A DNA stretch of 41,196 nucleotides from the NCBI RefSeq assembly GCF_025460805.1, contig NZ_JAMXFJ010000036.1, forward strand, positions 1 through 41,196, given 5' to 3'. Every line of letters starts with the position of its first letter. The stretch's first letter is position 1. The notes under the pieces are model-generated. The model had not been told where the DNA came from and made no database searches. It saw only the letters and a program-made list of their open reading frames with translations. The DNA is from Microvirga sesbaniae (GTDB lineage Bacteria; Pseudomonadota; Alphaproteobacteria; Rhizobiales; Beijerinckiaceae). A program made the position numbers and the translations under genes. Below are positions 1-8,428 of the stretch, in pieces.

Positions 1-1
1 C

Positions 2-172
2 AACCTGACCAAGGAGCAGGTGATCAACGACGTGCTCCTGGAGGCCCAGCCCACCAAGCAGTTCGTCACCGTGGATCAGGTGGCGGCGCTCGCCGTCTTC
101 CTGTGCTCGGACGCGGCGAGCCAGATCACCGGCGCCAACCTGTCGATGGACGGCGGCTGGACGTCGGTGTGA
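2..172 (+). CDS. 3-hydroxybutyrate dehydrogenase, C-terminal part (truncated by window edge)
   Basis: The last 56 codons of a short-chain dehydrogenase/reductase are present, ending at a TGA at 170-172. The C-terminal signature (LCSDAASQITG followed by LSMDGGW) is the usual SDR tail, where the ITG and DGG positions close the NAD pocket. The preceding segment with QPTKQFVT is characteristic of D-3-hydroxybutyrate dehydrogenase, which interconverts 3-hydroxybutyrate and acetoacetate in polyhydroxybutyrate turnover. The Rossmann and YxxxK parts lie outside the window, so the substrate assignment rests on the tail alone. It converges on the LysR gene with a 71-nt gap in which no clear terminator with a T-run was seen. 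Confidence 0.75.
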   Translation, partial: NLTKEQVINDVLLEAQPTKQFVTVDQVAALAVFLCSDAASQITGANLSMDGGWTSV

Positions 173-243
173 GGGCCGGCCCGGAACCCGGATGGGAGCG
201 CTCCGCCGGCGGACCTTGAGGTCTCTTCGGTTTCCCGGATGAA

Positions 244-1170
244 TCACGTGCCTCGGTGTCGCTTTCCCTTGGCATCATGCTGATCTGGCCGGACGATCTC
301 CAGGAAGTTGACCACGGCCGGATCGTCAGCGTCCCTGCGGAAAACGACGTCGGTTCCGACCTGCATCGTGCTGCCGGAGATGGGCCTGTAGACGACGTGC
401 TCGCCGATGCTGACGGAGCTGACCGACGAAGGAACGATGGCCACACCCAGTCCGGCACCGACAAGGCTCACGAGAGAAAACCCGTTGCGCACCTCGTATG
501 CGACACGTGGCACGAACCCAACCACTGACTGGATCAAAGAGCGGTCCTGTTCGATGTCCGATCCGACGTAGACGATGAACGGCTCGTCCGCGAGCGACTC
601 CCGCGGAATCCGGCTCCGCCTGGCGAGGGGATGGTCCGCTGGAAGCGCCACCCTCAACGGCCATTCCGCCAGGCGGATCGCATCCAGCTCCGGCGGCAGC
701 TTCCCGGCAGGACCGGCGGCAAAGCTGGCGATGAATCCGACATGGATCCGGCCTTCCAGGAGCTGTGCGATCTGCGTGCTCGGATGCAGCTCGTGCAGCC
801 CGAGTTCGACATCGGGAACCCGTCGCTTGTACTGCCGCAGGACCTCTGACAGGACCCCGGAGTAGGACGTGTCTACGGAGTAGCCGATCTCGATGCGGCC
901 GATCTCGCCGCGTCCGGCCCGGCGGGCCACGACGGCGGCATGCTGCGCCTGATCAAGGGTGCGGCGGGCCTCCTTGAGGAACAGGCGGCCTGCCTCTGTC
1001 AGGGTCACCACCCGGTTGGTCCGGTTGAGGAGCTGGACACCCAGCGTGTCCTCCAAGGCCTTGATCTGGATGCTCAGGGCCGGCTGCGCGATGTGAACCC
1101 GCTCGGCTGCCCGGCCAAAATGCAGTTCCTCGGCGGTTGCGACGAAGTACCGGAGCTGGCGCAGATCCAT
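244..1170 (-). CDS. LysR-family transcriptional regulator
   Basis: A 308-residue LysR-type regulator of full family length. Residues 1-60 are the winged helix-turn-helix (MDLRQLRYFVATAEELHF, then a helix with AAERVHIAQPALS). Residues about 90-290 form the periplasmic-binding-like effector domain, closest in feel to the BenM/CatM group. The ATG at 1168-1170 is the canonical LysR start. It is divergent from the HWE kinase gene, and the candidate binding site (GAT-N11-ATC at 1172-1188) begins two bases upstream of its start codon. Binding there would cover its own ribosome-binding region, which suggests negative autoregulation. Similar sites precede three other loci in the window, so this is the natural candidate regulator for them. 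The effector molecule cannot be told from sequence. Confidence 0.92.
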   Translation of the reverse strand: MDLRQLRYFVATAEELHFGRAAERVHIAQPALSIQIKALEDTLGVQLLNRTNRVVTLTEAGRLFLKEARRTLDQAQHAAVVARRAGRGEIGRIEIGYSVDTSYSGVLSEVLRQYKRRVPDVELGLHELHPSTQIAQLLEGRIHVGFIASFAAGPAGKLPPELDAIRLAEWPLRVALPADHPLARRSRIPRESLADEPFIVYVGSDIEQDRSLIQSVVGFVPRVAYEVRNGFSLVSLVGAGLGVAIVPSSVSSVSIGEHVVYRPISGSTMQVGTDVVFRRDADDPAVVNFLEIVRPDQHDAKGKRHRGT

Positions 1171-1171
1171 T

Positions 1172-1238
1172 GATAGGTTTCTCTAATCGTAGGGCCAAAA
1201 ACAATATATTAGATCCGGGCTATGTGGGCAACTAATCC
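1172..1238 (+). promoter_or_regulatory. LysR-type promoter module, copy A (lysR / HWE kinase intergenic)
   Basis: GAT-N11-ATC lies at 1172-1188, matching the LysR T-N11-A dyad. The inner pair CTAAT (1183-1187) and ATTAG (1208-1212) brackets a 30-bp block that includes AACAATATATT. A TTAGAT -35 (1209-1214) is followed by exactly 18 bp and a TAATCC -10 (1233-1238). Predicted transcription starts near 1245, so the dyad is centred about 65 bp upstream, the classical LysR recognition-site position. Copies B, C and D keep the same distances. In copy A both CCAAT/ATTGG half-sites have changed to CTAAT/ATTAG, a paired change that supports a real dyad. Confidence 0.75.
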
Positions 1239-1267
1239 CTATTCCTGCCTTCGCACAGGATAGATGG

Positions 1268-2803
1268 ATGCCTATGATCTCCCGCCCACTCGCCGTCGAC
1301 AACAAGCCTGTTGAGCTGCCAGCTGCAGAAAGCTTGACCGGCCAGAGCGTCATCGACACCTCAAAGCTCGCTCATATTGATGGTGACAAGGGGATCCTGC
1401 TCTCTCGCAGCGACCCGATCGACCTGCTCTCGGAGCAGGGCGACTTCCTTGACAAAAGCGAGGCTCGTTTCCGTGCCCTTGCCAACGTGATCCCATCGAT
1501 CGTCTGGACTGCGGCTCCGGACGGCACGACGACCTTCGTCAACGACCAGTGGTACCGCTTCTGCGGCATCGCGCCCGCACAGAATGCCCGCCGCTGGCCG
1601 CTGTCGGTGCTCCATCCCGATGATCAGGCCCGCTGCTGGGAGGCGTGGACCGCCGCGCGGCAGAGCGGACGGAACTTTGAGATCGAGACCCGCATCCGTC
1701 GCCATGACGGCGAGTACCGCTGGTTCCTGACCCGGGCCATCCCGGTACGGAATTCCAAAGGCGCCGTCACCGCCTGGTCCGGGACGACCACCGACATCCA
1801 TGACCGCAGGCTCACCGAAGAGGCGCTGCGTGCCAGCGAGGCGCGTTTCCGCGCCATCGTCGAGACCGCCAACGAGGGGATCTGGCTGATCGGCGCCGAT
1901 GCCCGGACGCAGTTCGTGAATGCCCGCATGGCAGCCATGCTGGGCTGCACCCCGGACGAGATGACCGGGCGTCCGGCGGTGGAGTTCATCTTCCCCGAGG
2001 ACGAGCCGGACCACCGCGAGCGGGTCGGCCGCAATCTTGCCGGCGAGACCGAGCAGTTCGAGATCCGCTTCCGGCGCAAGGACGGTGCGGCCATCCCCGT
2101 CCTGGCCGCCACCAGCCCCCTGCGTGACGAGGCAGGGCAGGTCTCGGGTGCGTTGGGCATGTTCTCCGACATGAGCGAGAAGAAGCATCTGGAGGAGCAG
2201 CAGGCCCTGCTCATGCGCGAGCTCCATCACCGGGTGAAGAACACCCTGAGCACGGTGCAGGCCCTGGTGAACTCCACGGCCCGCAACGCGCCCTCGGTCA
2301 AGAACTTCAGGGACTCCCTGACCCAGCGGATCATGTCCCTCGCAAAGACCCACACGCTCCTGTTCGACAACGAGATGGCGGGCGTGCAGCTGCGGGACAT
2401 CCTGCGCAGCGAGCTCGAGCCGTATGACGATCAGACCGGCACACGCATCCTCCTGAACGGACCGGACCTGGACCTGCCTTCCCATCTGACCCTGGCTGTC
2501 GGAATGGCGGTGCATGAGCTGACGACAAACGCGGCCAAGTATGGAGCACTGTCCAGTCCACAGGGACGCGTTCAGGTCACATGGAGCCTGCCTGCCGAGG
2601 TCGTCGAGGAAAGCAGGATCCGCTTCGAATGGGTGGAGCAAGGCGGCCCCCCCGTGGCCGTGCCGGACCGCAAGGGCTTCGGAACAACGCTGCTGGAGCG
2701 CGTGCTCAGCCGTCAACTCGGCGGCGAGGTTGATGTGGCCTTCGCACCGGAAGGATTGCGCGTGCGGGTGGAGGCTGCCCTAGCGGGTGTGGCGGGGAGA
2801 TGA
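1268..2803 (+). CDS. PAS-domain HWE-family sensor histidine kinase
   Basis: A 511-residue soluble sensor kinase with no membrane segment. Two PAS domains begin with similar SEARFRA motifs at about residues 64 and 190. The phospho-acceptor block follows with ELHHRVKN, H321 being the likely phosphorylated histidine. The ATPase domain (about 410-505) has HELTTNAAKYGAL as N-box and the FEWVE tryptophan-x-glutamate that defines the HWE family, common in Rhizobiales and often tied to general stress or light sensing. The ATG at 1268 is preceded by an AGGAT stretch and gives the protein start MPMIS. The leader resembles that of the leader ORF at 10870. No response regulator is adjacent, so its partner is elsewhere. 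It is transcribed from promoter module A, divergently from the LysR gene. Confidence 0.93.
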   Translation: MPMISRPLAVDNKPVELPAAESLTGQSVIDTSKLAHIDGDKGILLSRSDPIDLLSEQGDFLDKSEARFRALANVIPSIVWTAAPDGTTTFVNDQWYRFCGIAPAQNARRWPLSVLHPDDQARCWEAWTAARQSGRNFEIETRIRRHDGEYRWFLTRAIPVRNSKGAVTAWSGTTTDIHDRRLTEEALRASEARFRAIVETANEGIWLIGADARTQFVNARMAAMLGCTPDEMTGRPAVEFIFPEDEPDHRERVGRNLAGETEQFEIRFRRKDGAAIPVLAATSPLRDEAGQVSGALGMFSDMSEKKHLEEQQALLMRELHHRVKNTLSTVQALVNSTARNAPSVKNFRDSLTQRIMSLAKTHTLLFDNEMAGVQLRDILRSELEPYDDQTGTRILLNGPDLDLPSHLTLAVGMAVHELTTNAAKYGALSSPQGRVQVTWSLPAEVVEESRIRFEWVEQGGPPVAVPDRKGFGTTLLERVLSRQLGGEVDVAFAPEGLRVRVEAALAGVAGR

Positions 2804-2899
2804 CTGCCTGCACAGGGTCAGCCCCGACTCCCGAGTGCTGTCGCCTTTGAACGGCCAATCCAGCGGCCACGCGAATACCGGCTCCAATCTCGGCATATC

Positions 2900-2966
2900 G
2901 ATATGTTTTGCCAATCGTAAAGACGAAAACAATATATTGGACCAGCCCATGTAACAAGCCTATCCC
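2900..2966 (+). promoter_or_regulatory. LysR-type promoter module, copy B (efflux operon)
   Basis: GAT-N11-ATC is at 2900-2916. CCAAT (2911-2915) and ATTGG (2936-2940) are 20 bp apart and enclose AAAACAATATATTGG. The -35 TTGGAC (2937-2942) overlaps the right half-site, and the -10 TATCCC is at 2961-2966 after an 18-bp spacer. The estimated transcription start near 2973 places the dyad centre at about -65 and the CAATATATTG palindrome at about -37. The first adaptor gene begins at 3014, leaving a leader of roughly 40 nt. Confidence 0.75.
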
Positions 2967-3013
2967 ATCGTCAAGGGCAATGGTTTCCGAGGACATCAGG
3001 GAAAGAGCACGCC

Positions 3014-4111
3014 ATGGCATGCAGTCGTCAATGGCACAGATTGGTCGGTTACACGGCGATGCTCGCGGTGACGAGTCTGACGGCCTGTCAGCAACAGACC
3101 AGCCGACCGGAGAATTCTCCGGTCGTGGTTCAGGTCGAGACGGCCAGGTTGACCGACTATGCCCCAGTGGTGCGGCTGACCGGGGAAGTCCGTGCACAGG
3201 TCGAAAGCGACCTGTCGTTCCGGGTGGGCGGTCGCATCACGGAGCGCCTGGTCAATGTCGGCGACCACGTGACCGCCGACCAGGTGGTGGCCCGGCTCGA
3301 TCCGCAGCAGCAGCAGGCGACGCTGACCGCCGCCGAGGCCGCCGTCCAGTCCGCCCAGGCCGTGCTTCGCGAGGCGACCTCGACTTACGAGCGCCAGAAA
3401 GCTCTTCTCGTCCAGGGCTACACGACCAAGCGGGAGCACGATCAGGCCCAGGAAGCGTTCCGTACGGCGCAGGCTACCCTCGACACCGCACGGGCCCAAC
3501 TCGGCACCGCCCGCGACCACCTGTCCGACACGGTGCTGCGGGCCGGCGTTTCCGGGGTCATCACGGCCCGCAAGGCCGAGACCGGGCAGGTCGTGCAGGC
3601 GGCCCAGACCATCTTCTCGATCGCGCAGGACGGACCGCGCGATGCGGTCTTCAATGTCTACGAATCGATCTTCACCTGCGAACTCGCTGATCCCGCCATC
3701 GCCCTGACGCTGGTGTCCGATCCGGCCGTGACGGCAACGGGCAGCGTGCGTGAGATCTCCCCGACCGTGGACAGGGCCACCGGAACTGTCAGGGCTAAGG
3801 TCGCCATCAAGCATCCGCCGGCAGCGATGACCCTCGGCGCCGCCGTCGTCGGCGAGGGCCGGTTCCAGACCCGCAAGCTCGTGGTGATCCCGTGGAGCGC
3901 CCTTTCCAGCGGGAACGGTCGACCGGCCGTGTGGACCGTCGACCCTCAGACCAAGGCAGTGTCGCTGAGGTCGATCACCGTTGACGGCTACGAGACCGGA
4001 AAGGTGGTCGTGCGTGGGGGGCTGCAACCCGGAGAGATCATCGTGACCGGTGGAGCGCAGTTCCTGCGGCCCGATCAGGTCGTTGCATTCCCCGAAGGAG
4101 CGGCTTCATGA
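3014..4111 (+). CDS. RND efflux periplasmic adaptor (membrane fusion protein) 1, lipoprotein
   Basis: A 365-residue HlyD/AcrA-type adaptor that would link an inner-membrane RND pump to an outer-membrane channel. The lipobox SLTAC puts the lipidated cysteine at residue 25. Family features are visible in order: a beta-barrel entry with VRLTGEV, the first lipoyl half (FRVGGRITERLVNVGDHV), an alanine- and glutamine-rich alpha-hairpin (about 100-165), the second lipoyl half (LRAGVSGVITARKAETGQVV) and the barrel/membrane-proximal domain. It is the first gene of a three-gene operon. Its TGA overlaps the next ATG in an ATGA junction, indicating translational coupling. It sits just downstream of promoter module B. 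The transported substrate is not predictable. Confidence 0.92.
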   Translation: MACSRQWHRLVGYTAMLAVTSLTACQQQTSRPENSPVVVQVETARLTDYAPVVRLTGEVRAQVESDLSFRVGGRITERLVNVGDHVTADQVVARLDPQQQQATLTAAEAAVQSAQAVLREATSTYERQKALLVQGYTTKREHDQAQEAFRTAQATLDTARAQLGTARDHLSDTVLRAGVSGVITARKAETGQVVQAAQTIFSIAQDGPRDAVFNVYESIFTCELADPAIALTLVSDPAVTATGSVREISPTVDRATGTVRAKVAIKHPPAAMTLGAAVVGEGRFQTRKLVVIPWSALSSGNGRPAVWTVDPQTKAVSLRSITVDGYETGKVVVRGGLQPGEIIVTGGAQFLRPDQVVAFPEGAAS

Positions 4112-5187
4112 ACCCTGTTCTGACATCCGTGGCAGCCCTGAGTGTGGTCGGCCTGCTCGCCGCCTGCCAGGAGGAGCACCGTGCCGAGGCGCCGGCACCT
4201 CGACCCGTTCTCACCGTCGTTGTTGCCCCGCAGGCCGTGCGGACCGTGGGCTTCGCCGGAACCGTCGAGCCCCGGTACAAGTCCGACCTGGGCTTTCGGG
4301 TGCTCGGACGCATCATCAGCCGAGATGTCAATGTGGGCGACGTGGTCAAGAAGGGGCAGCGCCTGGCCACGCTCGACTCCCTCGCCTACCAGCTGGCGGT
4401 GAGATCGGCGCAGGCTGACCTCTCCAGCGCGACCGCCCGCCTCGAGAATGCCGCCTCGACCGAGACCCGTCAGCGCACACTGCTCGAGCAGAAGATCACC
4501 ACCCAGGCACAGTTCGACGCCGCCAAGCAAGCCCGCGAGTCCGCGGAGGCCGGCGTCACGAGCGCCAGGGCAAACCTCGACAAGGCCGAGGAGCAACTCG
4601 GCTACACCGAGCTTCGCGCCGACTTCGCCGGCGTAGTCACGGCCACCGCGGCGGAACTCGGGCAGGTGGTCCAGCCGGGACAAACGGTCGTCTCGGTGGC
4701 TCGCCCTGACATCCGGGAGGCGGTCGTCGATCTGCCCGAGAGCATCGGGCGGGATCTCAGGCCGGAGGCCCGCTTCGACATCGCTCTGCAGCTGGATCCC
4801 TCGGTGCGGGCGGCCGGGTCGGTGCGGGAGATCGCGCCACAGGCGGATCCCGCCACCCGAACGCGGCGGGTGCGGATCACCCTCGAGGACCCACCCGAGA
4901 GCTTCCGTCTCGGAACGACGATCACCGCCACGGTCACGACGCAGGCGGTGCCGGGGATCGAGCTGCCCGTCTCGGCGCTGCTGGAGCGGGACGGTAGGAC
5001 GACGGTCTGGGTCGTCGATCCGGACACCCGGACAGTGTCGACCCGGGACGTGACGATCGCCGCCAGGGACGGATCCTCCGTCCGGGTTCTGAACGGGCTC
5101 GCCGCCGGCATGCGTGTGGTCACCGCCGGCGTGAACAGCCTGACCCCCGACCAAACAGTCAAGATCGCCGATGAGGCCTCCCAATGA
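4108..5187 (+). CDS. RND efflux periplasmic adaptor 2, lipoprotein
   Basis: A second 359-residue adaptor, paralogous to the preceding gene. The signal sequence ends in LLAAC, giving an acylated Cys20. The lipoyl halves (FRVLGRIISRDVNVGDVV and LRADFAGVVTATAAELGQVV) flank an alpha-hairpin of about 65 residues. It overlaps both neighbours by 4 nt. Two different adaptors for one pump is the TriABC-type arrangement, in which both adaptors are needed in the characterised Pseudomonas system. That is family knowledge, and dependence here is inferred. A single-copy fusion or recent duplicate is unlikely because the two adaptors are clearly diverged. Confidence 0.92.
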   Translation: MNPVLTSVAALSVVGLLAACQEEHRAEAPAPRPVLTVVVAPQAVRTVGFAGTVEPRYKSDLGFRVLGRIISRDVNVGDVVKKGQRLATLDSLAYQLAVRSAQADLSSATARLENAASTETRQRTLLEQKITTQAQFDAAKQARESAEAGVTSARANLDKAEEQLGYTELRADFAGVVTATAAELGQVVQPGQTVVSVARPDIREAVVDLPESIGRDLRPEARFDIALQLDPSVRAAGSVREIAPQADPATRTRRVRITLEDPPESFRLGTTITATVTTQAVPGIELPVSALLERDGRTTVWVVDPDTRTVSTRDVTIAARDGSSVRVLNGLAAGMRVVTAGVNSLTPDQTVKIADEASQ

Positions 5188-8100
5188 CAAGCCGCTTCAA
5201 CCTGTCCGACTGGGCGCTCGAGCACCGCTCCCTCGTCTGGTACTTCATGATCATTTCCGCCGTTGCTGGCTTCCTTGCCTACGTCAACTTGGGGCGCGAG
5301 GAGGACCCGTCGTTCACCATCAAAACCATGGTGATCGCGGCCCAGTGGCCCGGCGCCACGGTTGAGGATACCGCCCGCCAAGTCACTGAACGGATCGAGA
5401 AGAAGCTCGAGGAGCTCGACACCCTCGACTACACCCGCAGCCAGACCACGCCGGGCCAGAGTGTGATCTATGTCAACTTGAAGGACACGGTCAAAAGCCG
5501 CGACGTGCCGGACGTCTGGGTACGGGTCCGGAACATGGTCAACGACATCAAACGCGAGCTTCCCCAAGGTGTCGTGGGTCCTGTCTTCAACGACGATTTT
5601 GGTGACGTCTACGGCAACGTCTATGCGTTCACCGCGGACGGCCTGACGCAGCGGCAGCTGCGCGACTATGTCGAGGACGTGCGGACCAAGGTTCTCACAG
5701 TGCCGAACGTCGGCAAGGTCAACCTGATCGGCGCCCAGGACGAGGTCATCTTCCTGGAGTTCTCCACGCGCGAGATGGCCGCCCTCGGCATCAGCCAGCA
5801 GGACGTCGTGCAGACACTCCAGGCCCAGAACGCGATCACGCCCTCCGGCGTCATCGAGGCCGGTGCTGAGCGCATCAGCGTCCGGGTGACGGGACAGTTC
5901 AGCTCGGAGGAGAGCCTGCGCAATCTCAACCTGCGCATCAACGACCGCTTCTTCCGCCTCAGCGACATCGCCGCCATCAGCCGCGGCACCATCGACCCGC
6001 CGCAGGCGCTGTTCCGGTTCAAGGGCGAGCCTGCCATCGGCCTGGCCATCGGCATGAAGACCGGCGCCAACCTGCTGCACTTCGGCGAGGCGCTGCACGA
6101 ACAGATGGCCAAGATCACCGACGAACTGCCCATCGGCGTCGGCGTACATCTCGTGGCCGATCAACCCGTCGTGGTTGAGGAGGCAGTCGGCGGCTTCACC
6201 AAGGCCTTGTTCGAGGCCGTGGTGATCGTGCTGGTGGTCAGCTTCCTGAGCCTCGGCATGCGGGCCGGGTTGGTGGTCGCGCTGTCGATCCCGCTCGTGC
6301 TCGCCATGACCTTCATGATCATGGAACTTGCCGGCATCTCCCTGCAGCGCATTTCGCTCGGCGCCCTCATCATCGCGCTCGGTCTTCTGGTCGACGATGC
6401 GATGATCGCCGTCGAGATGATGGTGGCGCGGCTGGAGGCCGGCGACACGCTGCGCAAGGCCGCCACCGCCGTCTACACCTCCACCGCGTTCCCGATGCTC
6501 ACCGGGACGCTCGTCACCGTCGCGAGCTTTATCCCGGTCGGTCTCAACAGCAGCAACGCGGGCGAGTATACCTTCACGCTGTTCGTGGTGATCGCCGCCT
6601 CGCTGTTGCTGTCGTGGATCGTCGCGGTGGTGTTCACGCCCCTGCTCGGCGTGACGCTGCTGCCGAAGACGATGAAGAAGCATCACGACAAGCCGGGCCG
6701 CCTGTTGACGGCGTTCTCGCACCTCCTCGACGGTGCCATGCGCTGGCGTTGGCTGACCATCGGGGTGACGGTGGCGATGTTCGGCCTCTCGCTTTACGGC
6801 ATGAGGCTCGTCGAGCAGCAGTTCTTCCCGTCCTCGGACCGCAACGAACTCCTCGTCGACTTCACCCTGCCGCAGAACGCCGCGATCACCGACACGAAGG
6901 CGCAGATGGACCGCTTCGAGGCCAAGCTCGCAGGTGATCCCGACATCGATCACTGGTCGTCCTATGTCGGCCAGGGCGCGGTGCGCTTCATCCTCTCCTT
7001 CGACCCGCAGCCGTCGAATCCGTTCTACGGCCAGATGGTCATCGTGACCAAGAGCATCGAGGCTCGTGAACGTCTCAGGGCCAAGATCAAGACCTGGGCT
7101 CGGGAGGAGTTTGCCGGCCTCGACGTGTACGTGGACCTGCTGGCGATGGGGCCGCCGGCCGGGCGCCCGGTGCAGTACCGGCTCAGCGGGCCGGACGTCC
7201 AGACGGTGCGGAGGCTGGCGCAGCAGCTCGCGGCTGTCATCGGCGAGCACCCTCGGGTCACCAACATCGGCTTCAACTGGAACGAGCCCGCCCGGGTGGT
7301 GAAGGTCGATGTGCTCCAGGACAAGGCCCGCCAGCTCGGCGTGACCTCGCAGGACATCGCAGGCGCCCTTAACAGTGTCGTGGGCGGCACGAGCATCACC
7401 CAGGTGCGCGATTCGATCTATCTGGTCGACGTGGTGGCCCGGGCCCGCGCCGCCGAGCGGCGCTCCATCGAGACGCTCCAGAACCTGCAGCTGCCGGGCA
7501 AGAACGGCCAGTCGGTGCCGCTGGCGGCGGTCGCGACCTTCCATTACGAGCTCGAGCAGCCGGTGATCTGGCGCCGCAGCCGCCTGCCAACGATCACGAT
7601 CCGGGGCAGCATCGTCGATGCGACGCAGCCGGCAACGATCGCCCAGCAGCTCGAGCCCAAGGTGCAGGAGTTCATCCGCACGCTCCCGGCCGGGTACGGG
7701 GTGGTGGTGGCCGGCCCCGTTGAGGAGAGCGCGAAGTCCCAGGGGCCGATCGCGGCGGTGGTCCCGCTCATGCTGTTCATCATGGCGACCATCCTGATGG
7801 TTCAGCTGCAGAGCTTCTCGCGGCTGTTCCTGGTGGTGGCGGTGGCGCCGCTCGGGCTGATCGGCGTGGTGGCGGCGATGCTGCCGAGCGGGGCTCCCAT
7901 GGGCTTCGTGGCCATCCTGGGAGTGCTGGCGCTGGTCGGCATCCTGATCCGCAATTCGGTGATCCTGGTCGTGCAGATCGACGACCATCTGCGGGAGGGC
8001 TGGGATCCATGGGAAGCCGTGGTCGACGCCACCATGCATCGGACGCGCCCCATCCTGCTGACGGCGGCGGCGGCGAGCCTGGCGCTGATCCCGATCGCAT

Positions 8101-8291
8101 CCGAAGTGTTCTGGGGGCCGATGGCCTTCGCCATGATGGGGGGCATCATCGTGGGCACGCTGCTGACGCTCCTGTTCCTGCCGGCGCTGTACGTCGCCTG
8201 GTTCCGCATCAAGGCGCCATCTGAACCTCATACGAAGCTGCCGGCCCCCGAGGCGGGGCATAAACCAGAGAAGACGCATGCGCCGGCATAG
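5184..8291 (+). CDS. RND-family multidrug efflux transporter (AcrB/TriC type)
   Basis: A 1035-residue proton-driven inner-membrane pump of normal family length. The proton-relay aspartates are in TM4 (GLLVDDAMIAVE, D404 and D405). The TM10 counterpart reads LIRNSVILVVQID, with arginine where AcrB has lysine 940. Two large periplasmic loops follow TM1 and TM7, as expected for a trimeric drug-binding porter. The N-terminus (NLSDWALEHRSLVWY) lacks an extra signal. The ATG at 5184 sits in an ATGA overlap with the second adaptor. No outer-membrane factor gene is present within the window, so a TolC-like partner must be supplied from elsewhere. Substrates may be drugs, solvents or phenolics, but the sequence does not decide. 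Confidence 0.95.
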   Translation: MTSRFNLSDWALEHRSLVWYFMIISAVAGFLAYVNLGREEDPSFTIKTMVIAAQWPGATVEDTARQVTERIEKKLEELDTLDYTRSQTTPGQSVIYVNLKDTVKSRDVPDVWVRVRNMVNDIKRELPQGVVGPVFNDDFGDVYGNVYAFTADGLTQRQLRDYVEDVRTKVLTVPNVGKVNLIGAQDEVIFLEFSTREMAALGISQQDVVQTLQAQNAITPSGVIEAGAERISVRVTGQFSSEESLRNLNLRINDRFFRLSDIAAISRGTIDPPQALFRFKGEPAIGLAIGMKTGANLLHFGEALHEQMAKITDELPIGVGVHLVADQPVVVEEAVGGFTKALFEAVVIVLVVSFLSLGMRAGLVVALSIPLVLAMTFMIMELAGISLQRISLGALIIALGLLVDDAMIAVEMMVARLEAGDTLRKAATAVYTSTAFPMLTGTLVTVASFIPVGLNSSNAGEYTFTLFVVIAASLLLSWIVAVVFTPLLGVTLLPKTMKKHHDKPGRLLTAFSHLLDGAMRWRWLTIGVTVAMFGLSLYGMRLVEQQFFPSSDRNELLVDFTLPQNAAITDTKAQMDRFEAKLAGDPDIDHWSSYVGQGAVRFILSFDPQPSNPFYGQMVIVTKSIEARERLRAKIKTWAREEFAGLDVYVDLLAMGPPAGRPVQYRLSGPDVQTVRRLAQQLAAVIGEHPRVTNIGFNWNEPARVVKVDVLQDKARQLGVTSQDIAGALNSVVGGTSITQVRDSIYLVDVVARARAAERRSIETLQNLQLPGKNGQSVPLAAVATFHYELEQPVIWRRSRLPTITIRGSIVDATQPATIAQQLEPKVQEFIRTLPAGYGVVVAGPVEESAKSQGPIAAVVPLMLFIMATILMVQLQSFSRLFLVVAVAPLGLIGVVAAMLPSGAPMGFVAILGVLALVGILIRNSVILVVQIDDHLREGWDPWEAVVDATMHRTRPILLTAAAASLALIPIASEVFWGPMAFAMMGGIIVGTLLTLLFLPALYVAWFRIKAPSEPHTKLPAPEAGHKPEKTHAPA

Positions 8292-8428
8292 AGCGCGCTG
8301 ACCCGATTGGCGGGCGTTCCGGACCGCGGCCCTGTCCCCCGTACCCGGTTCGTGTGAACGCCTTCCAGCCCCGGCGGCTTGTGTCGCCGGGGCACACCTT
8401 CCCTGCATGCAAAAAGGAGCGAAGCCCC

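Noticed and set aside
4602..8408. Very long minus-strand open frame opposite the RND pump and second adaptor
   Set aside because: It is antisense to two well-supported genes and rich in Arg, His, Asp and Gln, the usual result of reading GC-rich coding DNA on the wrong strand.
8354..8428. Longer N-terminus for the TetR regulator
   Set aside because: The AAAGGAG site before GTG 8429 and the usual TetR length favour the later start.
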